A stretch of 14,959 nt of DNA from Bryobacteraceae bacterium. GTDB lineage: Bacteria > Acidobacteriota > Terriglobia > Bryobacterales > Bryobacteraceae. Of the stretch, positions 1 to 7,596 are shown piece by piece. The stretch is from assembly GCA_030039005.1 (NCBI GenBank), contig JASHQT010000386.1, positions 1 through 14,959 on the forward strand. The letters run 5' to 3'. Position numbers and translations under genes: made by a program. A model generated the notes under the pieces. That model was not told the DNA's origin and did not search any database. It saw nothing but the letters and a program-made list of their open reading frames with translations. Each line of letters starts with the position of its first letter. Position 1 is the first letter of the stretch.

Positions 1-367
1 TCTTGTACGTTTGCTCCACCGGACCGCGGCGGCCGCCCGACGAGGTGAGCTTCAGTTCGCCGTTCGAAAGCGTGCCCTTATACTGCTGGGTGATCTGATT
101 CCCCCCGAACTCGCGGACAATGCTAAACGAAATGTTGTCGCCGTCGATGGTCCCCTTGGAAATCTCGATCGCCTCCCCGCGGGGCCCTTGCATGCTGCCC
201 GTCAACGTATTCCCGTCGGCCTTCAACATCAAGGTCTCCGTACGGGTGCCGTTGCGTCCTTGCACTTGGGTGGTCCATTTGCCGTCGATATCGGCCGCGA
301 AACACACGCACAGGGTCAGCGCCGCAAGTGCGATGAGGCCGCGGAAGCCGGCATTCATGATTTTCAT
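1..367 (-). CDS. Small secreted protein, C-terminus cut by window edge
   Basis: Reading leftward from an ATG at 367 gives 122 uninterrupted codons that run off the left edge. The start is supported by a strong Shine-Dalgarno (GAAGGAG) six bases upstream of the ATG. The N-terminus (MKIMNAGFRGLIALAALTLC...) is a typical signal peptide, with likely cleavage near residues 24-25 before the mature start ADIDGKW. No proper lipobox precedes the cysteines at 20 and 22, so export as a soluble periplasmic or outer-surface protein is more likely than lipidation. The mature part alternates short beta-like stretches (DGKWTTQVQG, TLMLKADGNTLTGSMQG, GDNISFSIV, YKGTLSNGELKLTS), the pattern of small lipocalin-like beta-barrel proteins common in Acidobacteria. 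The molecular function is unknown. It is divergent from the glycosyltransferase at 560. I am confident it is a real secreted protein; the lipocalin-like fold is inference. Confidence 0.75.
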   Translation of the reverse strand, partial: MKIMNAGFRGLIALAALTLCVCFAADIDGKWTTQVQGRNGTRTETLMLKADGNTLTGSMQGPRGEAIEISKGTIDGDNISFSIVREFGGNQITQQYKGTLSNGELKLTSSGGRRGPVEQTYK

Positions 368-559
368 TGTGATCTCCTTCAAAAACCGCTTGCTTACGCC
401 CGCGGCTCAGTTTGCGCGCGCAGTTCCACTCATCACGCGCGGCTCTCTTATCCATAATGACCGACAGGTCTGGTGCTCTAGCTGTAATTCTTTGTCAAGA
501 AATTATGAAATCCGATTCATTTACAATACAGACAGCTCTTTCCCAATGTCAGGCTAACA
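368..559. other. Divergent intergenic region with weak promoter elements
   Basis: This 192-base spacer separates the divergent secreted-protein and glycosyltransferase genes. Its right half (about 480-545) is clearly AT-richer than the surroundings, as expected for promoters. On + there is TTGTCA at 492-497 and TACAAT at 522-527, but the 24-base spacer is too long for a standard sigma-70 promoter. On - a perfect TTGACA reads from 498 to 493, with no good -10 at 16-18 bases. I therefore mark the region as promoter-bearing without fixing either promoter. No gene is seen in it. Confidence 0.4.
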
Positions 560-1336
560 ATGTCCGGCCCATCCGCTCCCTATCTCACCGTAGGTACGCC
601 CTGTTTCGGCGGCCAGGTCAGTTGGCTGTATGCCATTTCCCTCTTGAAACTGCAATCCGCCTTCACTCGACGGGGCTGGAATCTCAACTATCTTCTGCAA
701 GCCGGCGACGCACTGGTGACGCGCGCCCGGCAGACCATTATTTGCCATTTCCTGGATAACCCTAGGGCCACTCACCTTTTGTTCATCGACGCCGACATCG
801 GATTCGAGCCCGAGCAGGTGGTCCGGCTGCTGGAGTTCTCTGGAGACGTCACCGGCGCGGTCTATCCGGTGAAAAACATCAATTGGGACATGATCCCCGC
901 GGCGGTCGAGGCGCGGCGCGAGCCCCTGGAATCGGCAACGCTCAATTACGTGGTGGAGGGCGAGGCCGGCGCCAAGCCTGCGGTTCGCGAGGGCTTTGTG
1001 AAATCGCGTTACGTGGGCACGGGTTTTCTGCTGATCCGGCGAGCGGTGCTCGAAGCCATGATCGAGCAATATCCCGAACTGCGCTACACGCACGAGCATC
1101 GCGGCAACGATCCGCTGATCGCGAGCCCTTGGCGTTCGGCGCTCTTCAATTGCATGATCGACCAAGCCACCGGCTATTACCTCAGCGAAGATTTCAGTTT
1201 CTGCCGCCGCTGGACCGACATGGGCGGCGAGATCTGGGTGGATTACACCAGCCGCCTGAACCACGTCGGCCTGATGGTGTATCGGGGCAACATGGCGGCG
1301 CGCGTAGATTTGCCGTCGAGCGGAACCGGCGCCTAA
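560..1336 (+). CDS. GT-A-type glycosyltransferase (family 2-like)
   Basis: The 258-residue protein looks like a soluble single-domain GT-A glycosyltransferase. It opens with a short beta strand (YLTVGTPCFGG, residues 8-18), then LQAGDALVTRARQ (46-58), then LLFIDADIGFEPEQVVRLL (73-91), where DAD at 77-79 is the expected metal/nucleotide-sugar motif. GTGFLLIRR (153-161) and SEDFSFCRR (209-217) match the acceptor-side strand and the acidic ED motif of such enzymes, and LNHVG (233-237) supplies a late histidine often used for metal binding. It probably transfers a sugar from an activated donor to a glycan or lipid; donor and acceptor cannot be read from the sequence. No membrane segment is seen. 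The Shine-Dalgarno is weak (AGG at 551-553). A glycan-related role would fit the nearby TPR-sulfotransferase, but the two are not in one operon. Confidence 0.75.
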   Translation: MSGPSAPYLTVGTPCFGGQVSWLYAISLLKLQSAFTRRGWNLNYLLQAGDALVTRARQTIICHFLDNPRATHLLFIDADIGFEPEQVVRLLEFSGDVTGAVYPVKNINWDMIPAAVEARREPLESATLNYVVEGEAGAKPAVREGFVKSRYVGTGFLLIRRAVLEAMIEQYPELRYTHEHRGNDPLIASPWRSALFNCMIDQATGYYLSEDFSFCRRWTDMGGEIWVDYTSRLNHVGLMVYRGNMAARVDLPSSGTGA

Positions 1337-1433
1337 CGGAGCGGTTCTTTGGATGTCCCCACGGTATTGGCTCGGCTCGGTCATTGCGGATCGTACCTGC
1401 ACTTATGCTAAATTGCGCAAGGAGATGCGCAAA

Positions 1434-2102
1434 ATGCAACGACTGCTCCCATTACTGATCAGCACCGTACTTCTCGGCGCGCAGGCGCCGCCGGATAGTG
1501 CCGCCTACACTGTCGCCTACTTCGATATCCTTCCGGCGTCCAGAACCGCGGCAATCGACGCCATGAAGCACTACAGGGATGCAAGCCGAAAAGACGACGG
1601 ATTCCAGCGCATTGAGTTCTTCGAGCGAATCGGAGAGCCCGCGCACTTTTGCATCATCGAAACGTGGGCCAACAGCGGTGACCTGGATACCCATGCCGCA
1701 TCGGCGAATGCCAAGGACTTCCGCAATAAGATCGACTCGATGAGGCTGAGCGAATACGACCAGCGGCCTTACAAGACTCTGTCATTGGGCGCCGCTCACA
1801 ATGACGGAAGCAGCCGCGGCGTGTTCGTGATCACACACGTCGACATCGGCGCCCAGGGCACAAGCATCACAGATCTGCTTCGCAACCTTGCCGAAGCCAG
1901 CCGGAAAGAAGAAGGCAATCTTCGCTTCGATGTCTTGCAGCACACCATGCGGGCGAATCATTTCACGGTGATCGAAGAATGGAAGTCCGCGAAAGCAGTC
2001 GACACGCATGCGGCTGCCGCTCACACGAAGGAATACCGGAACAGCCTTGGGCCGATCGCCGGTAGTCCGCTCGACGAACGTCTTTATAAAGCCGTGGAGT
2101 AG
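1434..2102 (+). CDS. Secreted protein with two tandem ABM-like (dimeric alpha/beta-barrel) domains
   Basis: The frame is open from an ATG at 1353, but the ATG at 1434 is preferred: GGAG at 1421-1424 sits nine bases ahead, and this start begins a clean signal peptide (MQRLLPLLISTVLLGAQA). The mature protein holds two copies of an antibiotic-biosynthesis-monooxygenase-like fold, about residues 25-114 and 128-218. The copies align visibly: ASRKDDG.. with ASRKEEG.., CIIETW with TVIEEW, DTHAASANAKDFRN with DTHAAAAHTKEYRN. ABM domains are ferredoxin-like and usually dimerise, so a tandem copy would form the barrel within one chain. Some family members oxidise quinones or degrade haem without a cofactor, but no specific activity can be assigned here. 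A periplasmic location for a duplicated ABM protein is unusual. No gene follows on this strand before the convergent sulfotransferase. Confidence 0.75.
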   Translation: MQRLLPLLISTVLLGAQAPPDSAAYTVAYFDILPASRTAAIDAMKHYRDASRKDDGFQRIEFFERIGEPAHFCIIETWANSGDLDTHAASANAKDFRNKIDSMRLSEYDQRPYKTLSLGAAHNDGSSRGVFVITHVDIGAQGTSITDLLRNLAEASRKEEGNLRFDVLQHTMRANHFTVIEEWKSAKAVDTHAAAAHTKEYRNSLGPIAGSPLDERLYKAVE

Positions 2103-2133
2103 ACCATGCAGTACGGCGCCGTCACGGACGGCA

Positions 2134-2164
2134 GGCCAAGTGCCCAGGGGTGCCGAGCTTGGCC
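2134..2164. terminator. Hairpin between convergent genes
   Basis: GGCCAAG at 2134-2140 is the perfect reverse complement of CTTGGCC at 2158-2164, with a 17-base loop. It lies between the stops of the ABM gene (+) and the sulfotransferase (-), where a bidirectional terminator would be expected. There is no U-tract on either side, so intrinsic termination is uncertain. The rest of 2103-2242 shows no gene. Confidence 0.3.
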
Positions 2165-2242
2165 GCTGGACCGCGGAGTACCCAAGGCTCGCGGCGGCGT
2201 TCGTGCATCCTGCGCGATTTTCGCTACACCGTCGTGACGAGG

Positions 2243-4108
2243 TTAGCCCAGTTCTTTGATCAGCGGGGCCAGGCCCGCTTCGTAATGCCGCCAGCGCTCC
2301 AGCGAACTCCGGAACAGCGGCTGGCGCACTTGCACTGAGCTGGCCGTCCGGACCGGCCTTTCGTGGCGATGAAACCCGATGCAGCGCTCATCCCACGCGA
2401 GGCCGCAATGCTCGATCAGCCGCCGCGCTTGACCTTCGAGGTCGTCGACCACGTCTTCGTAGCGCACCTCGAGCATCGCATCGGGCGGCAACACCGTGCG
2501 CCAGTGTTGCATCAGCCGGCTGTAGCTCTGATAGTAGCGGCCCAATTCGCCGAGATCGTAGGTAAACAGCAGGCCATGAGTGAACAGTTTGAAGTAGCAG
2601 GATAGGCAGGTATCGAGAGGGTGCCGCACAGTATGGATGATGCGAGCGTTCGGCAGCATTAGCCGAATGAGGCCGATCCGCAAAAAATTCCCGGGCAGCT
2701 TGTCGACAATCCGGACTACGCCCGCGGGTACCTGCGGCTGCGCCTGGGGTAATTGCGCAAGGTAGGCTTCTCCCATACGCCGCAATTGGTCCCGGCTCAA
2801 ACCGGGGACGTAATCGGGAAAAGTTGGGTCCTCCATCCGTTCGAAAATCGGGAGTTCGCCCGCGCCATGAATTTGCGGATGGCTGGCGAGGATCTGCTCG
2901 ATCAACGTGCTGCCGGAGCGCGGCATGCCCACGACGAAAATGGGCACTTGAGAAGGATCGCCCGAGCCGTGGAAGCGCTCGAACAGGCCGGCATCGAAAA
3001 CCTTCCCAATGCGATCCAGAAGTTCCAGCGCGCGGCGTTCCGGATACTCGATTTCGGCGCGCCGGAGAGCATTGGCCTTCCGCAAGTATTCCCAAGCCCG
3101 ATCGTAATCCCCGACGTCGTCGAGCGCCTTCGCCAGCGCGAAGTGCGCGAACACTGCTTTTTCGGGCGGCAAGCTGTTGGCCGCAAGCTGTTCCAGTGCC
3201 GCCAGATCAGACTCGCCCCGCCTGAAGCGCTTGAGCTCGGTGCGATTTAAATAAGCCGCGGCATAATCGGGCTGGAGTTTAATCGCGCGCTCATAGTGCG
3301 CCATCGCCTCTTCGAATCGGCCTTTTTCCTTGAGGACATTCCCGAGATTATTGTGCGCATTCGCGTAGTCCGGCTTGATCTCGAGAGCGCGTTCGTAATG
3401 CGTTTTCGCCTCATCCAGGCGCGCCTGCTTCAGGAGCGCATTGCCCAGGTTGTTGTGCGCGGCCGAGTAACCTGGGTCCAGGGCCAGCGCGCGCTCAAAA
3501 TGCCAAACGGCTTCCTCTACCCGCTCCTGCGATAACAAAGCGGCGCCCAAATTGTTGTGCGCATCCACGTAGCGGGGTCTGAGCGCGAGCGCGCGCTCGT
3601 AGCAGGTCACGGCGTCGGCGATGCGCCCTTGGTGAAACCAGACGTTTCCCAGGTTGGACCAGGCTTCGGCGAGACCCGGGTTTAGCGCCAGCGCCCGTTG
3701 CTGATGCGCCGCGGCCTCCTCCAGCTTGCCGAGGGATTGCAGGATATTGCCTAAGTTGCTGTGGACTTCGGCCCAGTCCGGCGCAAGGGACAACGCGCGC
3801 GTGAAGCAGCCGGCCGCGTCTTCGAGCCTGCCTTGTGCCTGCAACACCGCGCCGAGGTTGGAATGAAAGGCAGCTATGTTGGGCTGGATGGCGATCGCCT
3901 CGCGGATCATCGCGGCCGCGCTCTCGTGCCGCCCGCGCTGGTGCTCTACCATTCCCAATAGATGTAAGCTGTCCGCGTGGCGGGCGTCGGCTTCGAGAAT
4001 GGTCCGGTAAAGAGTTTCGGCCTCGGCCACGCGGCCGGCGCGATGATGCTCAAGAGCCTCCTGGAGCAGGTCTTTGAGCGAAGAGGGCGAAGGCGGAGCC
4101 TGCGTCAC
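2243..4108 (-). CDS. TPR-repeat sulfotransferase
   Basis: The 621-residue protein has two parts. Residues about 11-282 are eight consecutive 34-residue TPR units, the middle ones very regular (HNNLGNxL...A..HYERAL.I.PDY). A degenerate helical stretch and one further TPR-like unit (319-352) follow. Residues about 388-621 form a sulfotransferase domain. PIFVVGMPRSGSTLIEQIL (389-407) is the PAPS 5'-phosphosulfate loop; RIIHTVRHPLDTCLSCY (489-505) carries the 3'-phosphate-binding RHPLD region; RYEDVVDD and the final LERWRHYE also match bacterial Sulfotransfer domains. It should transfer sulfate from PAPS to a protein or glycan, with the TPRs binding the substrate or partner. The start is a GTG at 4108 with no strong Shine-Dalgarno. 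No signal peptide is seen, so it is cytoplasmic. The substrate is unknown. It is divergent from queC. Confidence 0.9.
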   Translation of the reverse strand: MTQAPPSPSSLKDLLQEALEHHRAGRVAEAETLYRTILEADARHADSLHLLGMVEHQRGRHESAAAMIREAIAIQPNIAAFHSNLGAVLQAQGRLEDAAGCFTRALSLAPDWAEVHSNLGNILQSLGKLEEAAAHQQRALALNPGLAEAWSNLGNVWFHQGRIADAVTCYERALALRPRYVDAHNNLGAALLSQERVEEAVWHFERALALDPGYSAAHNNLGNALLKQARLDEAKTHYERALEIKPDYANAHNNLGNVLKEKGRFEEAMAHYERAIKLQPDYAAAYLNRTELKRFRRGESDLAALEQLAANSLPPEKAVFAHFALAKALDDVGDYDRAWEYLRKANALRRAEIEYPERRALELLDRIGKVFDAGLFERFHGSGDPSQVPIFVVGMPRSGSTLIEQILASHPQIHGAGELPIFERMEDPTFPDYVPGLSRDQLRRMGEAYLAQLPQAQPQVPAGVVRIVDKLPGNFLRIGLIRLMLPNARIIHTVRHPLDTCLSCYFKLFTHGLLFTYDLGELGRYYQSYSRLMQHWRTVLPPDAMLEVRYEDVVDDLEGQARRLIEHCGLAWDERCIGFHRHERPVRTASSVQVRQPLFRSSLERWRHYEAGLAPLIKELG

Positions 4109-4169
4109 AAGCCTGTAATCGGCAGAACATGGGCCCCGCCTTAGTGCAGCGCTCGTTTAGCGCCGCCGC

Positions 4170-4187
4170 TATAATGCCCGATATAAT
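4170..4187 (+). promoter_or_regulatory. Twin TATAAT -10 elements upstream of queC
   Basis: Two perfect TATAAT hexamers lie at 4170-4175 and 4182-4187, only 12 bases apart. The second ends 15 bases before the queC ATG. No good -35 is found for either. A small inverted repeat (GCGCT 4149-4153 with AGCGC 4159-4163) covers the expected -35 zone and could be an operator. I see no preQ1 riboswitch in the short leader. Confidence 0.5.
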
Positions 4188-4202
4188 GAAGGTTCCTCCG
4201 GC

Positions 4203-4913
4203 ATGCCTTCCCCCTCTCCAGTGCTCGAACCCGCCGTCTGCCTGTTAAGCGGTGGTTTGGATTCGGCGACCGCGCTGGCCGTCGCACGCCGGGAAGGCTT
4301 TCGCTGTTACGCGCTGAGTTTCGATTACGGCCAGCGGCATCGGGTGGAGCTCCAAGCGGCTGCTCGCGTGGCCGCGAGCCTGGGCGCGGCCGAGCATCGC
4401 ATTGTTACTATCGACCTGCGCGCGTTCGGCGGCTCGGCCCTAACCGCCGACATTGCGGTGCCCAAATCCGGCCTGACCCACGGCATTCCCGTCACCTATG
4501 TTCCCGCGCGCAACACCGTGTTTCTAGCTTTTGCTCTGGCGTGGGCCGAAGTGCTCGCAAGCTCCGACATTTTTATCGGCGTCAATGCGATTGATTATTC
4601 CGGATATCCCGATTGCCGGCCCGAATTCATCGCCGCGTTTGAAACGATGGCCAACCTGGCCACCAAAGCCGGCGTAGAAGGCCGCGCGCATCTCAAAATC
4701 CACACGCCGCTCGTCCGGCTTTCGAAATCCGAAATCATCCAGCTCGGCGCCGGGCTGGGCGTCGACTTCGCCCTGACCCACAGTTGCTACGATCCCGATG
4801 CGCAGGGCCGTCCCTGCGGCCTCTGCGATTCATGCCGCCTGCGCCTGAAAGGCTTCGCCGAAGCCGGCCTCGCCGACCCCCTCGATTACGCCGAATTGAA
4901 TACCCCGAATTGA
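4203..4913 (+). CDS. queC: 7-cyano-7-deazaguanine synthase QueC
   Basis: QueC converts 7-carboxy-7-deazaguanine to preQ0 with ATP and ammonia, in the pathway to queuosine in tRNA or to 7-deazaguanine DNA modification. The 236-residue length is usual for the family. The PP-loop ATP motif SGGLDS is at residues 16-21, followed by LSFDYGQRH (38-46) and VPARN (100-104). The C-terminal zinc site is complete: C195, C205, C208 and C211 in [19 protein letters not shown]. The ATG at 4203 has AAGG ten bases upstream. The gene ends six bases before the queE start, so the two are co-transcribed. The last codons lie in a 13-base direct repeat with a 14-base period (see the repeat feature). No queD, queF or tgt lies in the window. 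Confidence 0.95.
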   Translation: MPSPSPVLEPAVCLLSGGLDSATALAVARREGFRCYALSFDYGQRHRVELQAAARVAASLGAAEHRIVTIDLRAFGGSALTADIAVPKSGLTHGIPVTYVPARNTVFLAFALAWAEVLASSDIFIGVNAIDYSGYPDCRPEFIAAFETMANLATKAGVEGRAHLKIHTPLVRLSKSEIIQLGAGLGVDFALTHSCYDPDAQGRPCGLCDSCRLRLKGFAEAGLADPLDYAELNTPN

Positions 4914-4917
4914 ATAC
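4891..4917 (+). repeat. 13-bp direct repeat with 14-nt period at the queC/queE junction
   Basis: CCGAATTGAATAC occurs at 4891-4903 and again at 4905-4917. The 14-base shift moves the second copy into another frame, and its TTGA supplies the queC stop. With one copy deleted, queC would instead end ...NTSENI and overlap the queE GTG. The repeat is seen directly; a duplication origin is inference. Confidence 0.7.
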
Positions 4918-4919
4918 AA

Positions 4920-5594
4920 GTGAAAATATCTGAAATTTTCTATTCCATCCAAGGCGAAGGGACGCTGGTGGGAGTTCCTTCCGTTTTCGTCCGCACCAGC
5001 GGCTGCAATTTGCGCTGCACCTGGTGCGACACGCCGTATTCTTCCTGGCAGCCCGAGGGCGAGGAGCGCGGCATCGATTCGATCGTCGAGGAGGTAAACC
5101 GTTACGGGGCGTCGCACGTGGTGATTACCGGCGGCGAGCCGATGATCGCGCCCCAAATCGAAGAATTGACCGGTCAACTCACGCAGCACATCACCATCGA
5201 GACTGCGGGCACCGTGGACGCGCACGTGCGCTGCGACCTGATGAGCATCAGCCCCAAGCTCGCCAATTCGACGCCGTATGAGCGCGACCACGGCCGCTGG
5301 GCCGATCAGCACGAGCGCTTGCGCTACCAGCCCGAGATCCTGCGCCGCCTCGTCCAGCTTTATCCGTATCAACTGAAGTTCGTCATTACCGATCCGGCCG
5401 ATTTGCAGCAGGTGAACTCCATCGTGAACGACATTGGCGCCTCCCGTAGCCGCGTGCTGCTGATGGCCGAAGGAACGGACTCGGCGACTCTCGCCGAGCG
5501 CGGCCGTTGGCTGGCCGATATCGCCAAGCGCGAAGGCTTTCGCCTCACGCCGCGCCTGCACATCGAGCTGTGGGGCAACAAGCGAGGCGTGTAG
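4920..5594 (+). CDS. queE: 7-carboxy-7-deazaguanine synthase QueE (radical SAM)
   Basis: QueE turns 6-carboxy-tetrahydropterin into 7-carboxy-7-deazaguanine, the step just before QueC. The 224-residue protein starts with KISEIFYSIQGEGTLVG, the family's N-terminal signature. It has the radical-SAM cluster motif C29-x3-C33-x2-C36 (GCNLRCTWCDTPYSSW), GGEP at 71-74 (SAM binding), and SPKLANS at 111-117. It ends with LHIELWGNKRGV, also typical. The start is the GTG at 4920, six bases after the queC stop. There is no Shine-Dalgarno of its own, so translation is probably coupled to queC. A 4Fe-4S cluster and SAM are the expected cofactors; the enzyme is cytoplasmic. It converges on thrB. Confidence 0.95.
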   Translation: MKISEIFYSIQGEGTLVGVPSVFVRTSGCNLRCTWCDTPYSSWQPEGEERGIDSIVEEVNRYGASHVVITGGEPMIAPQIEELTGQLTQHITIETAGTVDAHVRCDLMSISPKLANSTPYERDHGRWADQHERLRYQPEILRRLVQLYPYQLKFVITDPADLQQVNSIVNDIGASRSRVLLMAEGTDSATLAERGRWLADIAKREGFRLTPRLHIELWGNKRGV

Positions 5595-5595
5595 C

Positions 5596-5613
5596 GCACG
5601 CACTCATGCGTGC
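5596..5613 (+). terminator. Hairpin just after queE
   Basis: GCACGCA (5596-5602) pairs perfectly with TGCGTGC (5607-5613) around a CTCA loop, starting two bases after the queE stop. No U-tract follows. A second imperfect stem (CGCAC 5632-5636 with GTGCG 5659-5663, enclosing GTGCCC-TTT-GGGCGC) abuts the thrB stop. Together they probably end the convergent queE and thrB transcripts. Confidence 0.4.
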
Positions 5614-5667
5614 CGAGAAGTTTGAATGTGGCGCACGGACCGGGTGCCCTTTGGGCGCGTGCGGGTT

Positions 5668-6558
5668 CTAATCGCTCAACTCGTACCCATCCCGCGCCAC
5701 CGGCACGCACAACGTCTCCGATTTGTGCCCGTGCAGCGCGAAAATCTGCCGGACCAGATCGCACACCTGCTCGGAACCGCGTTCATAAAACACCAGAATC
5801 GACGGCCCCGCCCCGCTCAACACGCAGCCCAGCAATCCCGGCGCGCGCAGCTTGACCATTTCTTCCAAACCCGGAACCAGCGCATAGCGATAGGGCTGGT
5901 GCATGCGATCTTCGAGCGCCACCGGGAACGCGCCGGTGGTCCCGGTGGCCAGCGCGGCCATCAACATCGCGCTGCGTTGCACATTGAACACGGCGTCGGC
6001 TTTGGAATAATTCGCCGGCAGAACGTAGCGGGATTCCGTGGTCGGTAGCGTGAAGTCGGGAACCACCACGGCGACGCCATAATTCGCCGGCAGCTCCACG
6101 CGCACCGCCCGCACCGCTCCGCCGATATCGGTGGCGCTGGCCACGATGGATCCCAGAACCGCCGCGGCGACGTTGTCGGGATGGCCCTCGAGCTTGGCCG
6201 CTTCGTCCAGAATCCGGTGTGGCTTCCAATGCAGGCCGAGCAGATGATCGGCAATCACCACGCCTGCGGTGAGCGCCGCCGCGCTCGAGCCCAGGCCTTT
6301 GCCGAGCGGAATCTCGTTCTCGATGTCGAGCGCGATCGCGGGCAGGGGATCGCCGATATCGGCGGCTACCGCGAGCGCCGTGCGCCAGATGAGATTGTCT
6401 TCGCCGGTGGAAATCTGCGTGGCATCGCGCCCGCGCACGCGGATGGAAACCTCGGCCGCACGCTCGAACCGGCACGTCAAATAGACGCCGAGCGCCAGAC
6501 CCAGGCAATCGAACCCGGGACCCAGATTGGCGCTCGAAGCTGGAACGCGAACCCGCAT
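5668..6558 (-). CDS. thrB: Homoserine kinase
   Basis: ThrB phosphorylates homoserine to O-phosphohomoserine, the penultimate step of threonine synthesis. The 296-residue protein is a full-length GHMP kinase. It has the N-terminal PASSANLGPGFDCLGLAL (6-23), the ATP loop PLGKGLGSSAAAL (84-96), EGHPDNVAAAVLG (124-136) and the C-terminal CVLSGAGPSILVF (245-257). The same frame stays open far upstream, but the ATG at 6558 begins the conserved MRVRVPASSANLGPG sequence, while the extension reads through the oxidoreductase in the wrong frame. There is no evident Shine-Dalgarno. It lies 20 bases downstream of the Gfo/Idh/MocA gene on the same strand and is likely co-transcribed with it. No other threonine gene is near. 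Confidence 0.93.
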   Translation of the reverse strand: MRVRVPASSANLGPGFDCLGLALGVYLTCRFERAAEVSIRVRGRDATQISTGEDNLIWRTALAVAADIGDPLPAIALDIENEIPLGKGLGSSAAALTAGVVIADHLLGLHWKPHRILDEAAKLEGHPDNVAAAVLGSIVASATDIGGAVRAVRVELPANYGVAVVVPDFTLPTTESRYVLPANYSKADAVFNVQRSAMLMAALATGTTGAFPVALEDRMHQPYRYALVPGLEEMVKLRAPGLLGCVLSGAGPSILVFYERGSEQVCDLVRQIFALHGHKSETLCVPVARDGYELSD

Positions 6559-6578
6559 GGGGCGGAGTGAGCGGCGCG

Positions 6579-7589
6579 CTACAGCCTCACCACGGCTCCA
6601 TTTCGGCAGGATTCGTAGATCGCGGTCACCACTTCTAGCGCCCGGTATCCGTCGGCGCCCGAGGAAAGCGGCTTGTGCCCGCCGCGGATGGCTTCGCCGA
6701 AATCGATGAACTGGCGTTCGAAGGGCGCGAGCGCGGTGGCCATGGGATCGGTAGCGGCGCTGGCGTAATCGTAAGACACCGGCGCCGGATCGCCGGAATC
6801 GTTTTCCACCTGCCAGGCAGTAAGCTTGTCGCCGGTAATGATCGCGGTTCCCTTGGTCCCGTGGATTTCGATACGCTCGGTATGGCCGGGCCAGAACGCC
6901 GTGGACGCTTGAATAACGCCCGTGGCGCCGGACCCATACTTCATCACCGCCGCGAGCACATCTTCGGACTCGATGCTGTGCCGGGCAGCTAACTGCCAGT
7001 ATCCGAAAAGCTCCTCCACGCCGCCCATCAGCCACAGCAGTACGTCTATCTGGTGAATCGCCTGGATGATCAGCGCGCCGCCGCCTTCGGTCTTCCAGCT
7101 TCCCTTGATGGGGCGCGAATAATACGCGGGCGAGCGATACCATTTCACATACGCGTCGGCCTGCAGGATCTTGCCCAAGCGGCCGTCGCACAACGCGCGC
7201 TTCAGGAACTGCGTGGAATCGTCGAAGCGATGCTGGCTCACCACGCCCAACTGGATGCCCGCGTCGTAAGCGACGTCGATCATGCGGCGCGCGGTTTCGA
7301 GGTTGGTCGCCATCGGCTTTTGCACCTGGATGTGCTTCTTCGCCTCGGCGCAGCACTGCACCGGTTCCAGGCGAAACTCGGGGAACGTGCACACGTCAAC
7401 GTAATCCACGCGCGGGTGCCGGCACACTTCTTCGAACGTCGCGAAGCATTCGCAGCCGTAGCGTTCGCCGAAAGCGCGCGCGCTGTCGGAATGGAAATCC
7501 GTGCATGCCACCACTTCGTAGCCGATGTTGGCGTACGCCCGGGCATGCTTGTGAGAGATCGCGCCGGTTCCGATGATGCCGACTCGCAT
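6579..7589 (-). CDS. Gfo/Idh/MocA-family NAD(P)-dependent oxidoreductase
   Basis: The 336-residue protein has the two-domain plan of this family. An N-terminal Rossmann fold opens with GIIGTGAISHKHARAY (4-19), and VDYVDVCTFPEFR follows (61-73). Residues 90-92 read QKP where most members have EKP; the catalytic lysine, K91, is kept. The C-terminal domain has GGALIIQAIHQIDVLLWLMGG (170-190), with the conserved H-x-x-D active-site region, and HGTKGTAIITGD (243-254). It should oxidise or reduce a hydroxyl on a sugar, inositol or similar polyol with NAD(P). The substrate cannot be told, since the family is broad. It is first in a two-gene unit with thrB, although no metabolic link is obvious. A CACAAT hexamer ends seven bases before the ATG. 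Confidence 0.88.
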   Translation of the reverse strand: MRVGIIGTGAISHKHARAYANIGYEVVACTDFHSDSARAFGERYGCECFATFEEVCRHPRVDYVDVCTFPEFRLEPVQCCAEAKKHIQVQKPMATNLETARRMIDVAYDAGIQLGVVSQHRFDDSTQFLKRALCDGRLGKILQADAYVKWYRSPAYYSRPIKGSWKTEGGGALIIQAIHQIDVLLWLMGGVEELFGYWQLAARHSIESEDVLAAVMKYGSGATGVIQASTAFWPGHTERIEIHGTKGTAIITGDKLTAWQVENDSGDPAPVSYDYASAATDPMATALAPFERQFIDFGEAIRGGHKPLSSGADGYRALEVVTAIYESCRNGAVVRL

Positions 7590-7596
7590 GCTAGTT

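Noticed and set aside
123..455. Minus-strand 110-codon ORF at the left edge
   Set aside because: Arg-rich shadow frame; the true gene is in another minus frame with a signal peptide and Shine-Dalgarno at 367.
554..1402. 282-codon minus-strand ORF opposite the glycosyltransferase
   Set aside because: It has no recognisable domain and mirrors the codon pattern of the + strand gene, which carries clear GT-A motifs.
4109..4202. Possible preQ1 riboswitch upstream of queC
   Set aside because: The leader after the likely -10 is only about 15 nt, too short for the aptamer, and the conserved core with its A-rich tail is missing.
6559..7392. Upstream extension of the thrB frame, suggesting a fusion protein
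   Set aside because: The extension is an out-of-frame reading of the oxidoreductase; the conserved homoserine kinase N-terminus starts at the ATG at 6558.
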